64,000 nt of DNA from Luzula sylvatica. Taxonomy: Eukaryota > Streptophyta > Magnoliopsida > Poales > Juncaceae. A model generated the notes under the pieces. That model saw only the letters and a list, made by a program, of their open reading frames with translations, did not search any database and was not told the origin of the DNA. The stretch lies in assembly GCA_946800325.1 (NCBI GenBank), contig OX326960.1, forward strand, positions 54,272,855 through 54,336,854. Reading direction: 5' to 3'. The position numbers were made by a program, and so were the translations under genes. This document shows positions 11,345-23,940 of this stretch, in pieces. The first letter of the stretch is position 1. Each line of letters begins with the position of its first letter.

Positions 11345-13950
11345 ATTATTCATCAAAGATCGCATAATAAACGAGCTATACCTTGTCTCGCGAGATATGC
11401 TCAACGCATATCACAAAACAAAGATCCCGACAATCATGCTCAAACTCGATTTTAAGAAGGCATTTGACAACGTCTCTTGGCATTTCCTCGAAATATCTTG
11501 ATAGCGAGGAAATTCCCGACAAAATGGATTCAATGGATGAGAACCATATTGACTGCATCGAGTTCCTCCGTTCACACTAACGGCATTAGGGACGAATATT
11601 TTAACCATCAAACGGGTCTCCGCCAAGGAGACCCGTTATCACCGCTATTATTTACACTAGTAGTAGACGCTCTCCAAGTCATGCTAACGAAAAATTAACC
11701 CATTGCTTACTAGACCGGTCTTATTTTCACCAACCACATTACAATATGATTTCACAAAATCTACGGATTATCATGCACATGATTTCACTTTTTTTCGGAA
11801 GTATCGGGGTTAAAATAAATTGGGATAAAAGTGGCTACGTGCCAATAACGATTCCTGACATTTACCATTCTATCTTAACAACAATTATGAGATGTTCGAA
11901 GATGACATTACCGATTAAATATCTAGGGCTCCCCCTTACTTTAAAAAAACCAACAAAAATAGTCTTTCAAGCGTTACTCAATAAAATGAAGAGAAAAATT
12001 GCTGGGAAATATTCCCGACCCCGGGCCCGCGCAGCGGAATGAAGGCCCGGTCCGGTTCCCCGATTCCCGAGATCACGCCACGATTTCGAGGGTACGATGC
12101 AATTAGAAGGATATATCTATACCAGTGCCAAATTGATGGCACACGAAGGGTTGATCGCCGCCTTCTATTTCCTGTCACATTGGTGACAATCCGCGCGTCC
12201 CACACCACGCGTCTTTCACCACTCGTTAACTACGCCGGTTCACTCGACTTCGTCTTCGTGCGTCCAAGCGTTTCTACCGTCTTTCTCACTCGAGTCGATC
12301 ACAATCGAAGAACCACAAACGTCGTTCCTCTACTTGTATCCACGTTGATTCGTAAGACGTCGGTCGCGGATGCACCTGCCTAGACGATGCAACGGCGAAC
12401 TTGCTCGATCTAATCGATTCTCTATCACTTGAGAAACTCTTTTCTCGATTTCTCTCTCTTCGTACCTTTTCACTCACGAAAGATCAAATCTGAATTTGCT
12501 CTTTTTCTTGTGTCTTTGGCAGAATAATTTCTTAGAATTGCTTTTTTGAAGATGAGAGAGAAAATCCTATTTATATCTAATAGGATCAGGATTAGCCAAA
12601 AGGCATGTATATCCAATATACACCCTTTCACACAGAAAACTGCATGAACATGTTCAGTATTCTGTCCAGACGAAATTGATAAATTTCTCTGACAGAAAAT
12701 CAACCAACATAAAAGTTGTAGATAATCTCATTATCTACACAACCCAATTTGGTCCAGCCCAATTGGAGTTCGTATACAAATGTTATGACTGTTTTACTAA
12801 CTGTATTTCATACTGTTGCACCCTTTCGGTATTTCATGGAAACGACACTTATACTTCGTTCATATGAAATATATTTCTTCATGAAGGTTGTAGATAATCT
12901 TATTATCTATATAACCCAATTTGAATCATTCAAATCGGATTTTTCTACTGAAAGTTATGGCCACGAATGTACGCATACATTCGTTTATCCTTGTGTACAC
13001 TTTTACGGTTGATCCGAAACTGTATTTCTTTCAAAAATCACAAATTGAAAAAATAAGTTCCTCACCATGGGGGGGCGTATGACCTTAATTAAGTCGGTAC
13101 CAGGCTCAATCCCCAATTTTATTATGCAAACTCATCTTCTACCGAAAGGTACCATAGAAGAGATAAACCAATTAATGAGGGCCTTCTTTTGGAAAGACAA
13201 GGATAAAATTTTAGGGGGGACAATGTCTCGCTAATTGGAAAAAAGTTTGCTTAACAAAATTACACGGAGGAATGTGATTTCAAGACTTAGAACGACAAAA
13301 CCAAGTACTTGTGATCAAATGGCTATTGAAGATAGAATCTGATAAAGACTCCTTTTGGTCGACGCGACCTCCAAAAACTAGTCCCGCTTTACAACGCAAT
13401 TAAAGGAGGTCTCCAACCACAAAACCGAATTACCCAACACCCCTTAATTGAACCAACTCCATACTCAACGGCTAGGGCATATGCATCTATTTCCTGCACG
13501 GGAGTAGAATGTTTTTGGACCAAAGTGTTATTTAAAATCAAAGTGCCAAAAAAAATTATCATCTTCGGTTGGCTCATGCTCAATAATCGAATATTAACAG
13601 CGGATAGCCTTACGAAGAGAAATTGGCCTCACGACCCGTCATGTGCCCTTTGCGGGGGACCCATAGAGACGGTACAACACTTATTCCTCAATTGCCCATT
13701 CACGACCGAAATTTGGCGCATAATGGATCCAAGGGCCGACCCCACCAAGGTAACAATCCGAGATTATGGGTGGAATCAACGAAGATCCAAACTGAAGGAA
13801 CTAATAGCTAAATGGGACACGAAGTGGTGTGCAACAATTTGGATCATTTGGAGGGAGTGAAACAATAAGATATTTCAACGCAAAGGATGAATGCACACCC
13901 TAGTAACAAATGCAATTAAGGACCTACTAAATCAATGGAGTGAACATTGC
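11345..13950 (+). pseudogene. LINE ORF2 remnant: reverse transcriptase and zf-RVT domain
   Basis: Broken open frames give the plant LINE reverse transcriptase landmarks in order: MLKLDFKKAFDNVSW at about 11435, GLRQGDPLSPLLF at about 11610-11650, and a thumb-like KINWDKSGY...KYLGLPLTLKKP segment at 11810-11950. After an interruption it resumes with FLTMGGRMTLIKS at about 13050 and a zf-RVT domain, CALCGG...HLFLNCPF, at 13640-13700. Frame breaks and the insertion at 12.0-13.05 kb show it is dead. The endonuclease part is missing, consistent with 5' truncation. Confidence 0.8.
12010..13045 (-). mobile_element. LTR-like insert splitting the LINE
   Basis: The LINE reading is interrupted after KRKIAG (about 12006) and resumes at about 13045, so about 1 kb is inserted. 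On the minus strand the insert has a TATA-like GATATAAATAG at about 12577-12567, then a C/T- and GC-richer downstream part ending CATTCCGCTGCGCGGG near 12030. This layout resembles a solo LTR of a Ty1/copia-like element in minus orientation. I found no clean TG..CA ends or target duplication, so the class is inferred. Two internal copies of a TTGTAGATAATCT..ATTATCTA motif relate it to sequence at 1.55-1.85 kb. Confidence 0.45.
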
Positions 13951-14116
13951 TAAATCTAGTTAATTGTAGTTATTAGTAGGCCGAAACTTTGTACGATCTT
14001 GTTGTACATAGTATGTTGTAATTAAAAACTTTATCTTTTTATTTTAATGAAAATGATCGGATCGAACGCGTATCGCGGTTGTCTTTCCTTTAAAAAAAAT
14101 GTTACGATCCCTATTT

Positions 14117-14354
14117 TTTATTTTTACGAAATATAAAATATTTATTGAAACCATCCAATGTAAATATTTCACTATTGTTAATCATTAGATAGTTCGAATG
14201 GATACATTATAGAATTGTTGAAGGCCAACACTGTTGCAATAGCTAACATGATTTAATTAAAAGTGATTTCAATTTTTTTTTATCAAATGACATTATACTT
14301 CTATTTATAAATAACCAAATCTAACCAAATCTATTATTATTATTTTTATCTTCC

Positions 14355-14411
<57 letters not shown>

Positions 14412-15207
14412 CATGTTACAATTTGAGTGGTTTTATATGATGAGAACAATTAAGTACAATAATATTTTCTATGTATGAAAGATTTTATTTTGCATGATTT
14501 GTGAAAGATAATAATACAATCAAATAAATGTACTAAATATCAATAATCATAAATAAATGTATAATCATCATTTGGTAAAATAATTTTGAAATTACTTTTA
14601 ATTAAGTCATGTTATTTCTTATAATAGCGCAATCCTTCTGAATTGTATGAATTTAGAGCCAATTCATGTACATTAATTGGTACCAAACTTACTTTACTAC
14701 CTAGATGGCTAAAATTAACAACTCTCTGTCAAATAAAATTAAAAACAGTCATTGTCATGGATGGATTCATGAATTAATAGAGATAAGCACGAAGTAGTTA
14801 TCATCCCAATTTAATGATTAATGATAAGATGGTATTAAACAAAAAGTTTAGCCAATAATATATATCATGCACATGTTTATGGTAGGATAAAAAAGGTTTA
14901 GTTCAGACATTATTATCAAAAATTACTTGTCCTTGTCTCATAATAAGATAACAAAAAGTAAATAACACGTAATTGCAAACAAGCAACGATTTATTTTTCT
15001 TTTACCAAATAAATGAAGAATCAACGCAATATAATTAATATGCGCAAAATTCGGTTTAGGAATTTAATACAATCACCCATTTTCCAGCATAATTACAAAC
15101 GGACTGAAAAAAGATGTTAGCAACCACATATATATATTCACATAAATACACCAACTTTATTTTATAATTCGCTCGACAAAACATAATAAATACCACATGG
15201 TGCCACA
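14117..15207. other. Intergenic between the LINE and the EFR3-type gene
   Basis: AT-rich. A long (AT)n microsatellite occupies about 14358-14410. No coding region is supported. The distal part (about 15100-15207) is likely the 3' UTR of the minus-strand EFR3-type gene. Confidence 0.5.
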
Positions 15208-18200
15208 TCAGCACCTCGCCGCCTTGAGAAAGTTATCAAACGGATTCAATACCGGTAGTTTCAATTGTTGCGTCTGGCAATGCTGGAACCCATTTTGCCC
15301 CGCGCTAATCTCGTACCCCTGGTCCATTAACGAATCTCCCACCTTCAAATAATAAACAAATTATATTATATTGTATTAATACAAATTAAAGTTATATTAA
15401 GAGAGAGAGGGGGGGGGGGGGGGGGGGGGTACCAATTGGAGTTCGGAATGGCCATTGTCGGTGGACCAAGTAAGAAGAAGTTCAGGAGGGTGGTTATTGT
15501 TTGGATTCATAAAAGTGGCCATTTTCTCTTGCTTGCCAACAGAGAGAGACTCGCAATGACTTGCTATTTCGTTGAACGGTAGATCTGACGTGGTCGATAC
15601 CGACATTCTTCCCACTTGTCGCGCCGTCTCCAGTACGGATTCGAGTAGTTGGTTCACGCTTAAAAGATTCATGTCTACCGAGAAACGCGGTTGTGCATCT
15701 ACGCTCTCCATTTGTTCGGCAAATGTGTCATCGTCGATTGAAAAATCCAGCGGTACCAGCTGCAAAAATAATAATAATAATATATAATCATATTCATAAA
15801 TAAATAAATAGATAAATATAGCGGTACCTCTTGGGAGGAATAATAATCTTTTCTAGATTTAGAAATGGGAGAAGGAGCGAACGGCTCCATAAACTGAGCT
15901 GCCAACGGACACACATCGTCCGAACTGAAATCTTCCATCAATTCCTTCCGCACTTTAGATATTTCGGCCTGTATTAACAAAACATATTAATTCTGATTTT
16001 TATTAAAAAAAATAAAAATAAATGATGAATTACCTCCGAGAGGTCTGCAAGGGTGTTGACTATGCTATTAACCATGGTTAGTTTAGGGTGTTCTTCTTCC
16101 TTTGCTTCTATTTCTGATAAGCAGTTTGAAGCATCCTCGTTATCTTCTTTCGATCCGTATACTTTTGTCGGGTTATCGATTGCGGTTTCCAATGCCATTA
16201 GTCTGCAATCATCTACCAACCGAAGAAACGGGTCCACCTAAAAATAAATAATAAATAAATGAAATCATAACAAAATTTGAATATATTAATTAAATTAAAG
16301 TGCTGAATATTTGATGATTTTACCGATTTGTCTGTGAGGGAGGATTTGATGATGGGGATGAGAGCTGTGACGTTGAAAGCTTTTGAAGAAAACACGACCA
16401 TTGATGTGGCCAGTGTGAGAAGAGATCTCTTTCGACAAGGTGCAAGTTTTCCTGCATCGGTACGTAATCAATCCACTTATTAATAAATATAGATTTTAAC
16501 ATAAATTAAAAATAACAATAATGATAAATTCGAAAGTACCTCCTCCGCGGAGAGAAATGTTTCTCAAAGTAAAAGCAAGTTGAAAGCTTCGAACCAATAC
16601 TTCGTGAACCCGAACCGTGTCCTGTATCACCAAAGTTAATCATTTGAATGAAATATTATGATTTAGATTATTAATTAATCAATTAATTAATTAATGATTA
16701 TGATTACCTTAGAGGCACGAGAAAACAAAAGCATCAAGCTGTAGGTATGAGCAATAGCTTCGTAATTCTCAGGACTGTTATCCTTATTCATTGCTTGAAC
16801 CCACAACGACGAAAGCAGAAGCGTCGTTTGCGAGCTACTCAATCTCAACGCCCCTTGATCCTAAAAAAAAATTCTCGAAAAAATCAAAACCCCAAATCTA
16901 AAAAATAAAAAATAAATATTCTAAAAACATACAGTATCTTTATTAGCGACATTCGAAGAAGGCATATCCGAAGATTCCCTAAACCTCCGACTTTGTATCC
17001 GATTATAAACCTTCGATTCGCTCCTCCCAATTTGCTTCCATTCCTCCGCAAAGGAAAGCCCCTCGCCGGAGACTCTAGGAGAGGATACAGTGTTCTCCTT
17101 AATGGAGAGCATGTCTCTTCGTAACTTCCCGAACAGAGCAGCTGAGGAAGAGAAGACCGAAACCGTGCGGGAAAGAGTGCGACGCAGGTCTGACGAGGCC
17201 TGACGAGGGGATACGGAAGACGGTACGAGAATTATTGAGAATATTCTGTGCGCTCCTATGTGGGTCTCGCGATCTGGATGCGACATTGCTTGTACTAGTT
17301 GGTGGAATAAATTCTCCGGAAATACCTGCATATATACGGTTGTTTATTTTTTTTTATTTTTAATAATTTAATTTATTTATTATTGACCTTGTTTTGATAT
17401 GTTAAATTGGGAACGGAAGCGATGATCTGAGCCATTCGATAAACCGCAGCAACGGTAGATCTTGCAACCGGCAAAGAACTCGAGACACTTTCTAGATTCA
17501 GTGCGAGTAAATCCAAAACCGGACCCGCATCACCCACCTAATAAGACATAAATAAAAAAAAATTATAAAAGATTAAAATATTGATGATAAATTTTTTTTT
17601 TGAGTAAAAAACGAGTAAATGGAGAAGGCTCGATAGTCCTCCGTCCATTGATGATAAATTTTTTAAATTTTAGAACCTTTTTTGAGAGCTGAACGAGGCA
17701 TTCATCGACGACTTTTCTGTACCGATTATTCCACTTGATCTCATCTTCGCCGAGATTGGATTCGGAAGGTAATTGCATGCTTTTGCGGAGGTGTTTGACC
17801 ATGTCGACTATAGCTCCCATTATTGCTTTTGAATTCTGGGCTTTTGATTGGTTCGTCAGACAAGTGGCCACTTCGATTATGTCGAGTTGAATGTCTGCTT
17901 GTTTCGCCACCGTTCTGTGTTCTAGATGCTTTGCTAGCATCGACACTAGTAAATGCGCATTTTCCCCTAAACATTATCACAATTAATTAATTATTTAATC
18001 AATTAATTATAATTACTTGATTAATTAATTAATTGATTACCAGATTTTTCAAGAGTCATTTGCATGTCGAGCAAGACGCATAAAGCGAGGCCGTTAGAAG
18101 GAGACCACAAGTTATTATTATCGAAATACCGAAACAGAGCCTCCAGTACTCTCCTCACAGTTGTTGCTTCTCTCGCTAATCTAGCTAAGTTGTGAAGACA

Positions 18201-19866
18201 CACTCTGGACCAGAAATTCGGGCTTTCTACTTCCTCCCTATTTACGAAAAATAAATCAAAATTTTATAAATATTTATTTATTGATAAAAATGAATAATGA
18301 GTTTGTGGTTACGGGGACAAGTTGAGGTTGGTTCTGAGGTTCTTCCAGGAGTGAATTCGTTGTAGCGCGATTGATGAGGTGGCGGAATCGCCCTCGGATT
18401 TGATGACCTCGTACACCCAACCATTTTGGTTTTTTTGATTGGTTGTAGTGTTATTATTATTATTATTATCTTCTACTCGTCTGTATGGGCTCTCGAAATG
18501 CTCCAACACTACTGATACAATCTGATTCGAATTTTCAAATTTCAAATTTCTGTTAGGTTGAAATATTTTCTTATTAAAAATGAGATTAGATTGATAAAAT
18601 TATGGAGTTTACATTATCCAGCTCCGCTGAGATATGGGAGTATTCGCCCATGAACCAAACCTACACAAATAAGACGCAAAAAAAAAGAACAAGATTTTAA
18701 ATAGATTTTTCCAAAATTCAAATTCAAATTTTTTGACCAGAAAGGAAGTACCATGGAAGAAAGGGCTTGAAGAGCTGCAGCGCACAAATCACGAGCCGTT
18801 TCATTTTCGCCCAAATCTTGAACCATTTGACAAAGTTTTGGAATTAATCCCTCCAAATTAAACATATAACTACCATCAATCTGTATAAAAATACAAGTAC
18901 CTTATTTATGAATAATAACTGTGTCCAAAAATCTAAATTAGTATTAACGAAAAAATAAAATGTTTGGACCTGATTGTTAACAAAATCGAAGAGAGTTTGG
19001 CAGCCAACAATACGCATGGCATATTCTCGAGTTTGGTCAAGGAGAACGTTAACCAGGATTAATAAACTGCTTGCATATAAAGGCCTGCAATATATTTGTT
19101 TAATTAATTAAAGGAAGATAATATTTTAAAAATATATATAAAAATAAAAAATTACATTTGTTCCTTGCAAGAACTCAATAATTTGCGGTAAATAGTCATG
19201 ACGACTTTTACTGAGCCAAATTTCTCAGCTCTCAATTCCTTGTAGAATTTTTGCTCCAAATAAGCTGAAATCTGTAAATTTATTAAAATATAAATCACGT
19301 TAATATTAATTTTTTTTCTATATATACAGAGATAGATTAGAAATTTAGAACTAACCTTTGGAAGGCGCATAGGGTTTTTAGAAGCATATTCACACAATTT
19401 ACTAATCTTTCTATCATTTGGTGGTTCGTCCTGCAAAATATCCATACATGCTTAATCAGTTAAAATTGATTTTGTATTGAAAAATTGAGCTTCATTTGGG
19501 TCTTAATCGGGTTGCATTGAGGCTTAATTGCACAATTTAGGTTTGATTTTGGATTCATAAAGTCTAATTTGCACTTAAGTGCATAATTGGGGGAGAAGAA
19601 CTGATCTAAACTGATAAATACTTATACAAACTACATGGATTACAAAATTTGGCAGTTGACCCCTAGCAGAAGTCAAAATCGATACAAAATCCACAGAATA
19701 AAACATGAATTATCAATTACAATGCGTGTACCTGTGATTTGGGGAAAATCTCAGCTAGCATTTTCTTGTATCGCTTCACTGGTTGCCGAGACCGAGCCCG
19801 CAACGAAGGACAAAGGAAGCATAAGCTCCCACAAGCTGGCAAAATCTTTCTCGAAATGACTCCCAT
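15208..19866 (-). CDS. EFR3-type armadillo scaffold protein (SEMI-ROLLED LEAF 2 / EFOP family), 18 exons
   Basis: ATG at 19866 opens MGVISRKILPACGSLCFLCPSLRARSRQ. My exon model is 19866-19732, 19430-19356, 19271-19156, 19084-18970, 18880-18752, 18660-18613, 18521-18313, 18237-18041, 17966-17677, 17537-17388, 17325-16933, 16860-16708, 16621-16540, 16451-16324, 16237-16034, 15968-15828, 15759-15433 and 15342-15208. All borders are GT..AG, and the lengths sum to 3027 nt, exactly 1008 codons plus stop. Matches include PPNDRKISKLCEYASKNPMRLPK, ELRAEKFGSVKVVMTIYRKL and YMFNLEGLIPKLC. EFR3 proteins are helical-repeat scaffolds that hold the PI4Kalpha complex at the plasma membrane; in rice SRL2 affects leaf rolling. 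The N-terminal Cys cluster and basic stretch fit lipid-modified membrane anchoring (inference). Odd points: a SINE in the intron after exon 9 and a poly-C run at the intron 17 donor. Confidence 0.9.
15409..15429. repeat. (G)21 homopolymer next to a splice donor
   Basis: A run of 21 G on the plus strand follows a GA tract. On the minus strand it is poly-C starting at the fourth base of intron 17 of the EFR3-type gene (donor GTAC then C). Length in such runs is prone to sequencing error. Confidence 0.85.
17598..17647 (-). mobile_element. SINE 3' fragment inside an EFR3 intron
   Basis: On the minus strand this reads GGAGGACTATCGAGCC then TTCTCCATTTACTCG, the same tail as the dimeric SINE near 2390-2410, ending in an A-rich stretch. 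It is flanked by a perfect 17-bp direct repeat, TTGATGATAAATTTTTT (17581-17597 and 17648-17664). It is a 5'-truncated SINE insertion in the intron between exons 9 and 10 of the EFR3-type gene. Confidence 0.75.
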
Positions 19867-20210
19867 TATGAACACCTAAATCATCACGAACAAAAACACA
19901 CATAAACATCTCTTAATTTCCCAAAACAATCAAACACTGACAAATATACCACCAATTTCTCAGATCAATTTCTTCTTCTACACCTCGCAGTTCCTCAAAT
20001 TTCATTCAAAACCTGACGAAAAAAACTCAAATTGAGCTCCAAATCACGCCGAATCAAATAATCGGTAAAAATCAAATCACCTCGAGAATCAAATGGAGGG
20101 GGGAGAGTTCGTGATCCCCCACTCCTTCCACTCTCGTATTCCTTAGTTCCCCCCTGTTCTTCTTCCACCCGCTCAGACCCGAAATTTTCCTAAATTGGCG
20201 AGAATTTAGG
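19867..20210 (-). promoter_or_regulatory. 5' leader, leader intron and promoter region of the EFR3-type gene
   Basis: Just upstream of the ATG the minus strand reads gatttag then GTGTTCATAATG, a good 3' splice site at about 19876. A candidate donor, CTCGAG then gtgatttg, lies at about 20082. A leader intron of about 200 bp is therefore likely. The first leader exon would cover about 20083-20150. Confidence 0.45.
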
Positions 20211-21006
20211 CTTTATAGTTTGCACGAAATGTTATATGCGAGCTTAGTTTTTTCCGCGCGAGAAGACGAAACAAATGCGCAGTGCCCCCACGTTCAATTT
20301 CTTAGAGGAACTTTTCACCGTTTTCTCCATACCTTTTGTCGGGTAGCTAATCCTATAGCAATTCACTATAAAAACAAAATGTTTGTATTTGTTCATTCGT
20401 TACACTATTAGTTGTACGATTGAGGTGCGGGGAGTGTTAATTTGAAAGACAAAGAGCGTTAATTGTCGGAACTAGCTTCATTAATATATAATGTACTATT
20501 TAATTATACTAAAATTTACTTTTTTCATTACGTGGTAGGTGTTAGTTGGATATAAAGCATTTAAATATTTTTGTATTGTAGATGGCCGGCCGAATTAAGT
20601 ATAAGGTCGTAAAAAAGAGGGCTGTGGTTAATAAAAGGATTAGGACGATTTAGATAAATTCGAAGCGCGTACGGAGATAAGAGCGGTTGAGTCGAGTTAA
20701 TTCCCTTTGTCAGACTAGACTCAGACTCAGACTGACTCATTTATTTAGATCCGAGATTCAGAGAATATTCATTATTCAGCAATCAGCCCTGTACGATTGG
20801 TAAGACGGCCGGGAATTGAGGGGTAAACTGTTCGGATAGTTTGCCGTACCATTATATCCATATTTTTTTCAGATAAGATCCGGATACGGAAAAAACCCGA
20901 ACCGAATCCGGCCGGGAATTGAGGGGATAAAGAGATATTTTTATCCGTTCGGTTCGAGTATTGTCAGATACAAATTTTTTTCGGATATTAAAATCGATAC
21001 TATTGT
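20211..21006. other. Intergenic with hAT-MITE-like fragment
   Basis: No gene seen. 20830-21000 contains GATCCGGATACGG-type repeats like the interior of the hAT MITE at 8883-9621, without recognisable ends; probably a decayed fragment. TCAGACTCAGACTGACTC near 20716 is a short tandem motif. Confidence 0.35.
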
Positions 21007-21287
21007 ATCCGTTCGGGAACACATGAAATAACGAACTAGGAAAAAAATTGAATAGTGGAAGAAAAATAATATTATTTTATTTCAAAAAATTAAATAGTGA
21101 AAAAGTAGAAGTAAAAATTAAGTTAATATTTTTTATTGAGAAGGATGAGAGAGAAGAAAAGAATTTTTTTTTAAGAATTAAACAACTATATTTCATTTTT
21201 TTTACAATTTTGTTCGGCAGATTAAAATTATTTCTTTCATTATTTTTCATTATTTCATTCTGATTTCATGTTGCCAAACGGACCCTT
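21007..21287. mobile_element. Tourist-like MITE, copy A
   Basis: Left end TCCGTTCGGGAACACATGAA; right end on the minus strand GGTCCGTTTGGCAACATGAA. The ends are inverted, and the interior is rich in GTGGAAGAAAAATAA-type purine sequence. It shares ends and interior style with the element at 58625-58953. Confidence 0.5.
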
Positions 21288-22818
21288 AATCTCATAGGAG
21301 AATTCTCGAAAAAGCACTTATCTTCTCTGGAAATTATCAAAAAACCTCATAACTCTACAAAATCCTTCAAAAACCCCTAATTTTTTTGCTTGTTTTAAAA
21401 TCCCCTAACGTTTGTAGATTTCCTCTAAAACCCCTCACTTTTTGTTATGTTTTTAAAAATGACTATTATGCGTCATAATTTTATTTTCAAAATTTCTATA
21501 ATTTAATAAATAATACACATATATATTAAAATATGATATAAAAACAAAAAATACAATAATTATGTTATTTTCAAGAAGATACCTATGGAATTTTTAAGAA
21601 GATACTTTTTACAAACTTTTTCAAAAAATATCAACACAATATATTTTTGAAAATAATTATTACAAAATATTTAGTTATTTTCATAAACAGAGAAAAATAT
21701 TCATGAAAGTACAAAATTGATTTTTTTTTTCATGAAAATACTTCCAAAAGTATGTTTATTAAAATCTGATCATTTTTATTGAAAAAAAGTCGTCAATTTT
21801 TAAAATAAAAAATACTAACACAACACGTTTTGTAAAAATCTTTTTCAAACAAAAAATATTTAACCTAATATGTTTTTTTTAAAGATTATTGTTAAAAGAA
21901 GTTAAGTAATTTTCCAAAATCAATCATTAGAATTCTTTGAAAAAAAAACATGATTTTAACAAATTCCAATATTTTCGTGAAAATATACTTTCAATTGGAA
22001 ATAACGCTTATTTTTCCAAAATTTTTTTAAAAAAAAGATTTGAATGAAATGATGTTGACACAACTATGAAATATTATTACTACAAAATCTATAAGTAACT
22101 AGGATAATACTCACGTTACACTGCGAGAATAGTAATTTCATTTTATACTAATCTATCTTTTACGGTGATAAAGACAATATCATTTCAAAATAAAAGTATA
22201 TCACACTAAATTGAGATCATCATATTTTATCACCCATATAAGTACGATCATCTATACATTTCATGATTATTACATATATTAGTATGAAGATATAATTACA
22301 TGTGAGATATAATACAATTTTACTAAAAAAACATGACAACATTATTATATCATTCTTATTCATAATAGTGCAAACAATAATAAATCTAGAAGTAGAGAAT
22401 AATACAACATGTGTATAGGTTTTGCGCGTCATTAATTATATAATACTAACAGAATTTTTATTTCATACAAAAATGCACTTAATTTGTACATGATATTACA
22501 TTAAATATTTGTGATTGACAATAAAATCGTCTTGTAGGGATGATTCACAACATTAACATAAAACAATCAAAAACTAATATTTTTTAAAATTAACAGCATA
22601 ATCATCATAGATTTAATATCATATAGTATTTTATTTTTAAATTTGCATATCTAAAAATAAGATTTTGAAAGTTTAATGTTTAGTGGAATATTTTTTGGGT
22701 ATCCAAAAGCTGAGTTCTTTGTTTTAAGAATTCTCAATAAACTACTAATGATAATGATACTTGGCTTCTTTTACAATAACAAATTTACTTCTGTGGTATG
22801 CCTTTTGAAGTGAACTAA
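21288..22818. other. Intergenic, AT-rich
   Basis: 21300-21460 has AAAACCTCATAACTC / AAAACCCCTAA phrases resembling the ends of the long-TIR family at 58957-59822. The rest is AT-rich with TTTTCAAAAA-type repeats. No gene or RNA gene is supported. Confidence 0.35.
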
Positions 22819-23858
22819 GGGGGCGTTTGGTTGGAGCTTTGAAGAACGCATTGGCATAAAGTATGCCAAGGAATTCAATGCCAAAGCATACTATTCCTTG
22901 GAATACTTGATTATCATGTTTGGTTAGAACATTTATTTATTCCATGGCATGTTAATTCATCACAAATGTAAAATTTTTAAACATTCCATATTTACAAAAC
23001 TAACATATTTATACTAAATTTTTGTTATAAAATAAATAACTCATCCAAAAAAATAATTTCAATTATAAAAATAACAATTTATTGTCAACAAAATATTATA
23101 AATCAAGCAACATATTATTGTAAAATTGATTACTCAAAATACTACTACTTGCAACCACCAAGCACCCAAAGTGCATATTCTTCCTTCACATTATCTGGTA
23201 GTGTGAAAAAGTACTTTGTCATGCTTGTATCTTTTGAAATAAGAGCTCCTGCTTTCATGCGGTCTTGACTCGTTAATCCTGGTAATTTCATTAGGTCTTC
23301 AAATACCCAATCTTTCTTTGCTGCATCTTCAGACTTAAATTGAAAACAATTTACAAGTTTTGCAATATTTTCACTTGCATTGCTAAAAAAAAATTAATGT
23401 AAATTTGTAGAATGTAAAATGAGCTAAATAATAATGTCATATTTTTACCTTGACCCAGTCATCATAAACACTCTTGTCACACTCAACAGATTGATTCTTG
23501 TCATATTTCGTTATTTCGTATTTTGACGAATTATTAATTTTAGTATTGCAATGATATATTTTGATGTATTTTTTTATTTTATTCTAGTATTTTTTATGAC
23601 AATAATTTAATATAAATATATTAATTTAATGAATGTGTTGTATTTATAAGCACAATATGATATGGCATGCAATTCCTTTTTCATGGGAATAGAGAAAAGC
23701 CATCAATTTTGGTGGTAATCATATTTCCATCAATTATGCCCTAGGGAATGGAGTATTCCGTTACTTTATTACCTAGCGCGCAAACCAAACATGGGAATGG
23801 AATCCATGATTGAGTATGCCAAGGCATTCTGATTGTAAAGCTCCAACCAAACGCCCCC
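22819..23858. mobile_element. PIF/Harbinger-type element, non-autonomous
   Basis: Ends are near-perfect inverted repeats starting GGGGGCGTTTGGTTGGAGC, on the plus strand at 22819 and on the minus strand from 23858. They are flanked by a TAA direct repeat (22816-22818 and 23859-23861). The 3-bp target duplication and GGGNGTTTGGTT termini fit PIF/Harbinger (Tourist) elements. Inside is a remnant Myb/SANT-like coding segment; no transposase is seen in its 1040 bp. Confidence 0.75.
23145..23500 (-). pseudogene. Myb/SANT-like ORF relic of a Harbinger-type element
   Basis: Minus-strand translation gives two exon-like pieces: ECDKSVYDDWVK (about 23500-23449, followed by a gtaaaaat donor) and, after a ttttag acceptor, a piece at 23382-23145 with SENIAKLVNCFQFKSEDA, KKDWVFEDLMKLPGL and a stop after LGGCK. 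This resembles the C-terminal part of plant L10-interacting Myb / Myb-SANT-like proteins, the accessory ORF1 of PIF/Harbinger elements. The N-terminal Myb/SANT helices are missing, so it is a relic. Confidence 0.5.
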
Positions 23859-23940
23859 TAAAGTATTGGATGTGAACTAATAATATTACATAGTTTTATA
23901 TTAAATTCTTTATTAATGAAGTTTCTGATCCAATATTATT

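Larger units (their letters stand above)
11117..14116 (+). mobile_element. 5'-truncated non-LTR retrotransposon (LINE) with 20-bp target duplication
   Basis: A direct repeat, AATGTTACGATCTCTATTT, flanks the element at 11118-11136 and, with one mismatch, at 14098-14116. The right copy follows an A-rich tail, as expected for LINE insertion. Recognisable LINE sequence starts near 11340; 11137-11340 holds a poly-T stretch and a second partial copy of the target sequence (GCGAGTAAAATATTACGATC near 11308), so the 5' junction is complex. The 3' UTR runs from about 13950 to 14090. Confidence 0.75.

Noticed and set aside
12039..12383. 114-residue open frame in GC-rich DNA.
   Set aside because: It lies inside the LTR-like insert, with opposite-strand frames equally open and no domain; GC-richness explains it.
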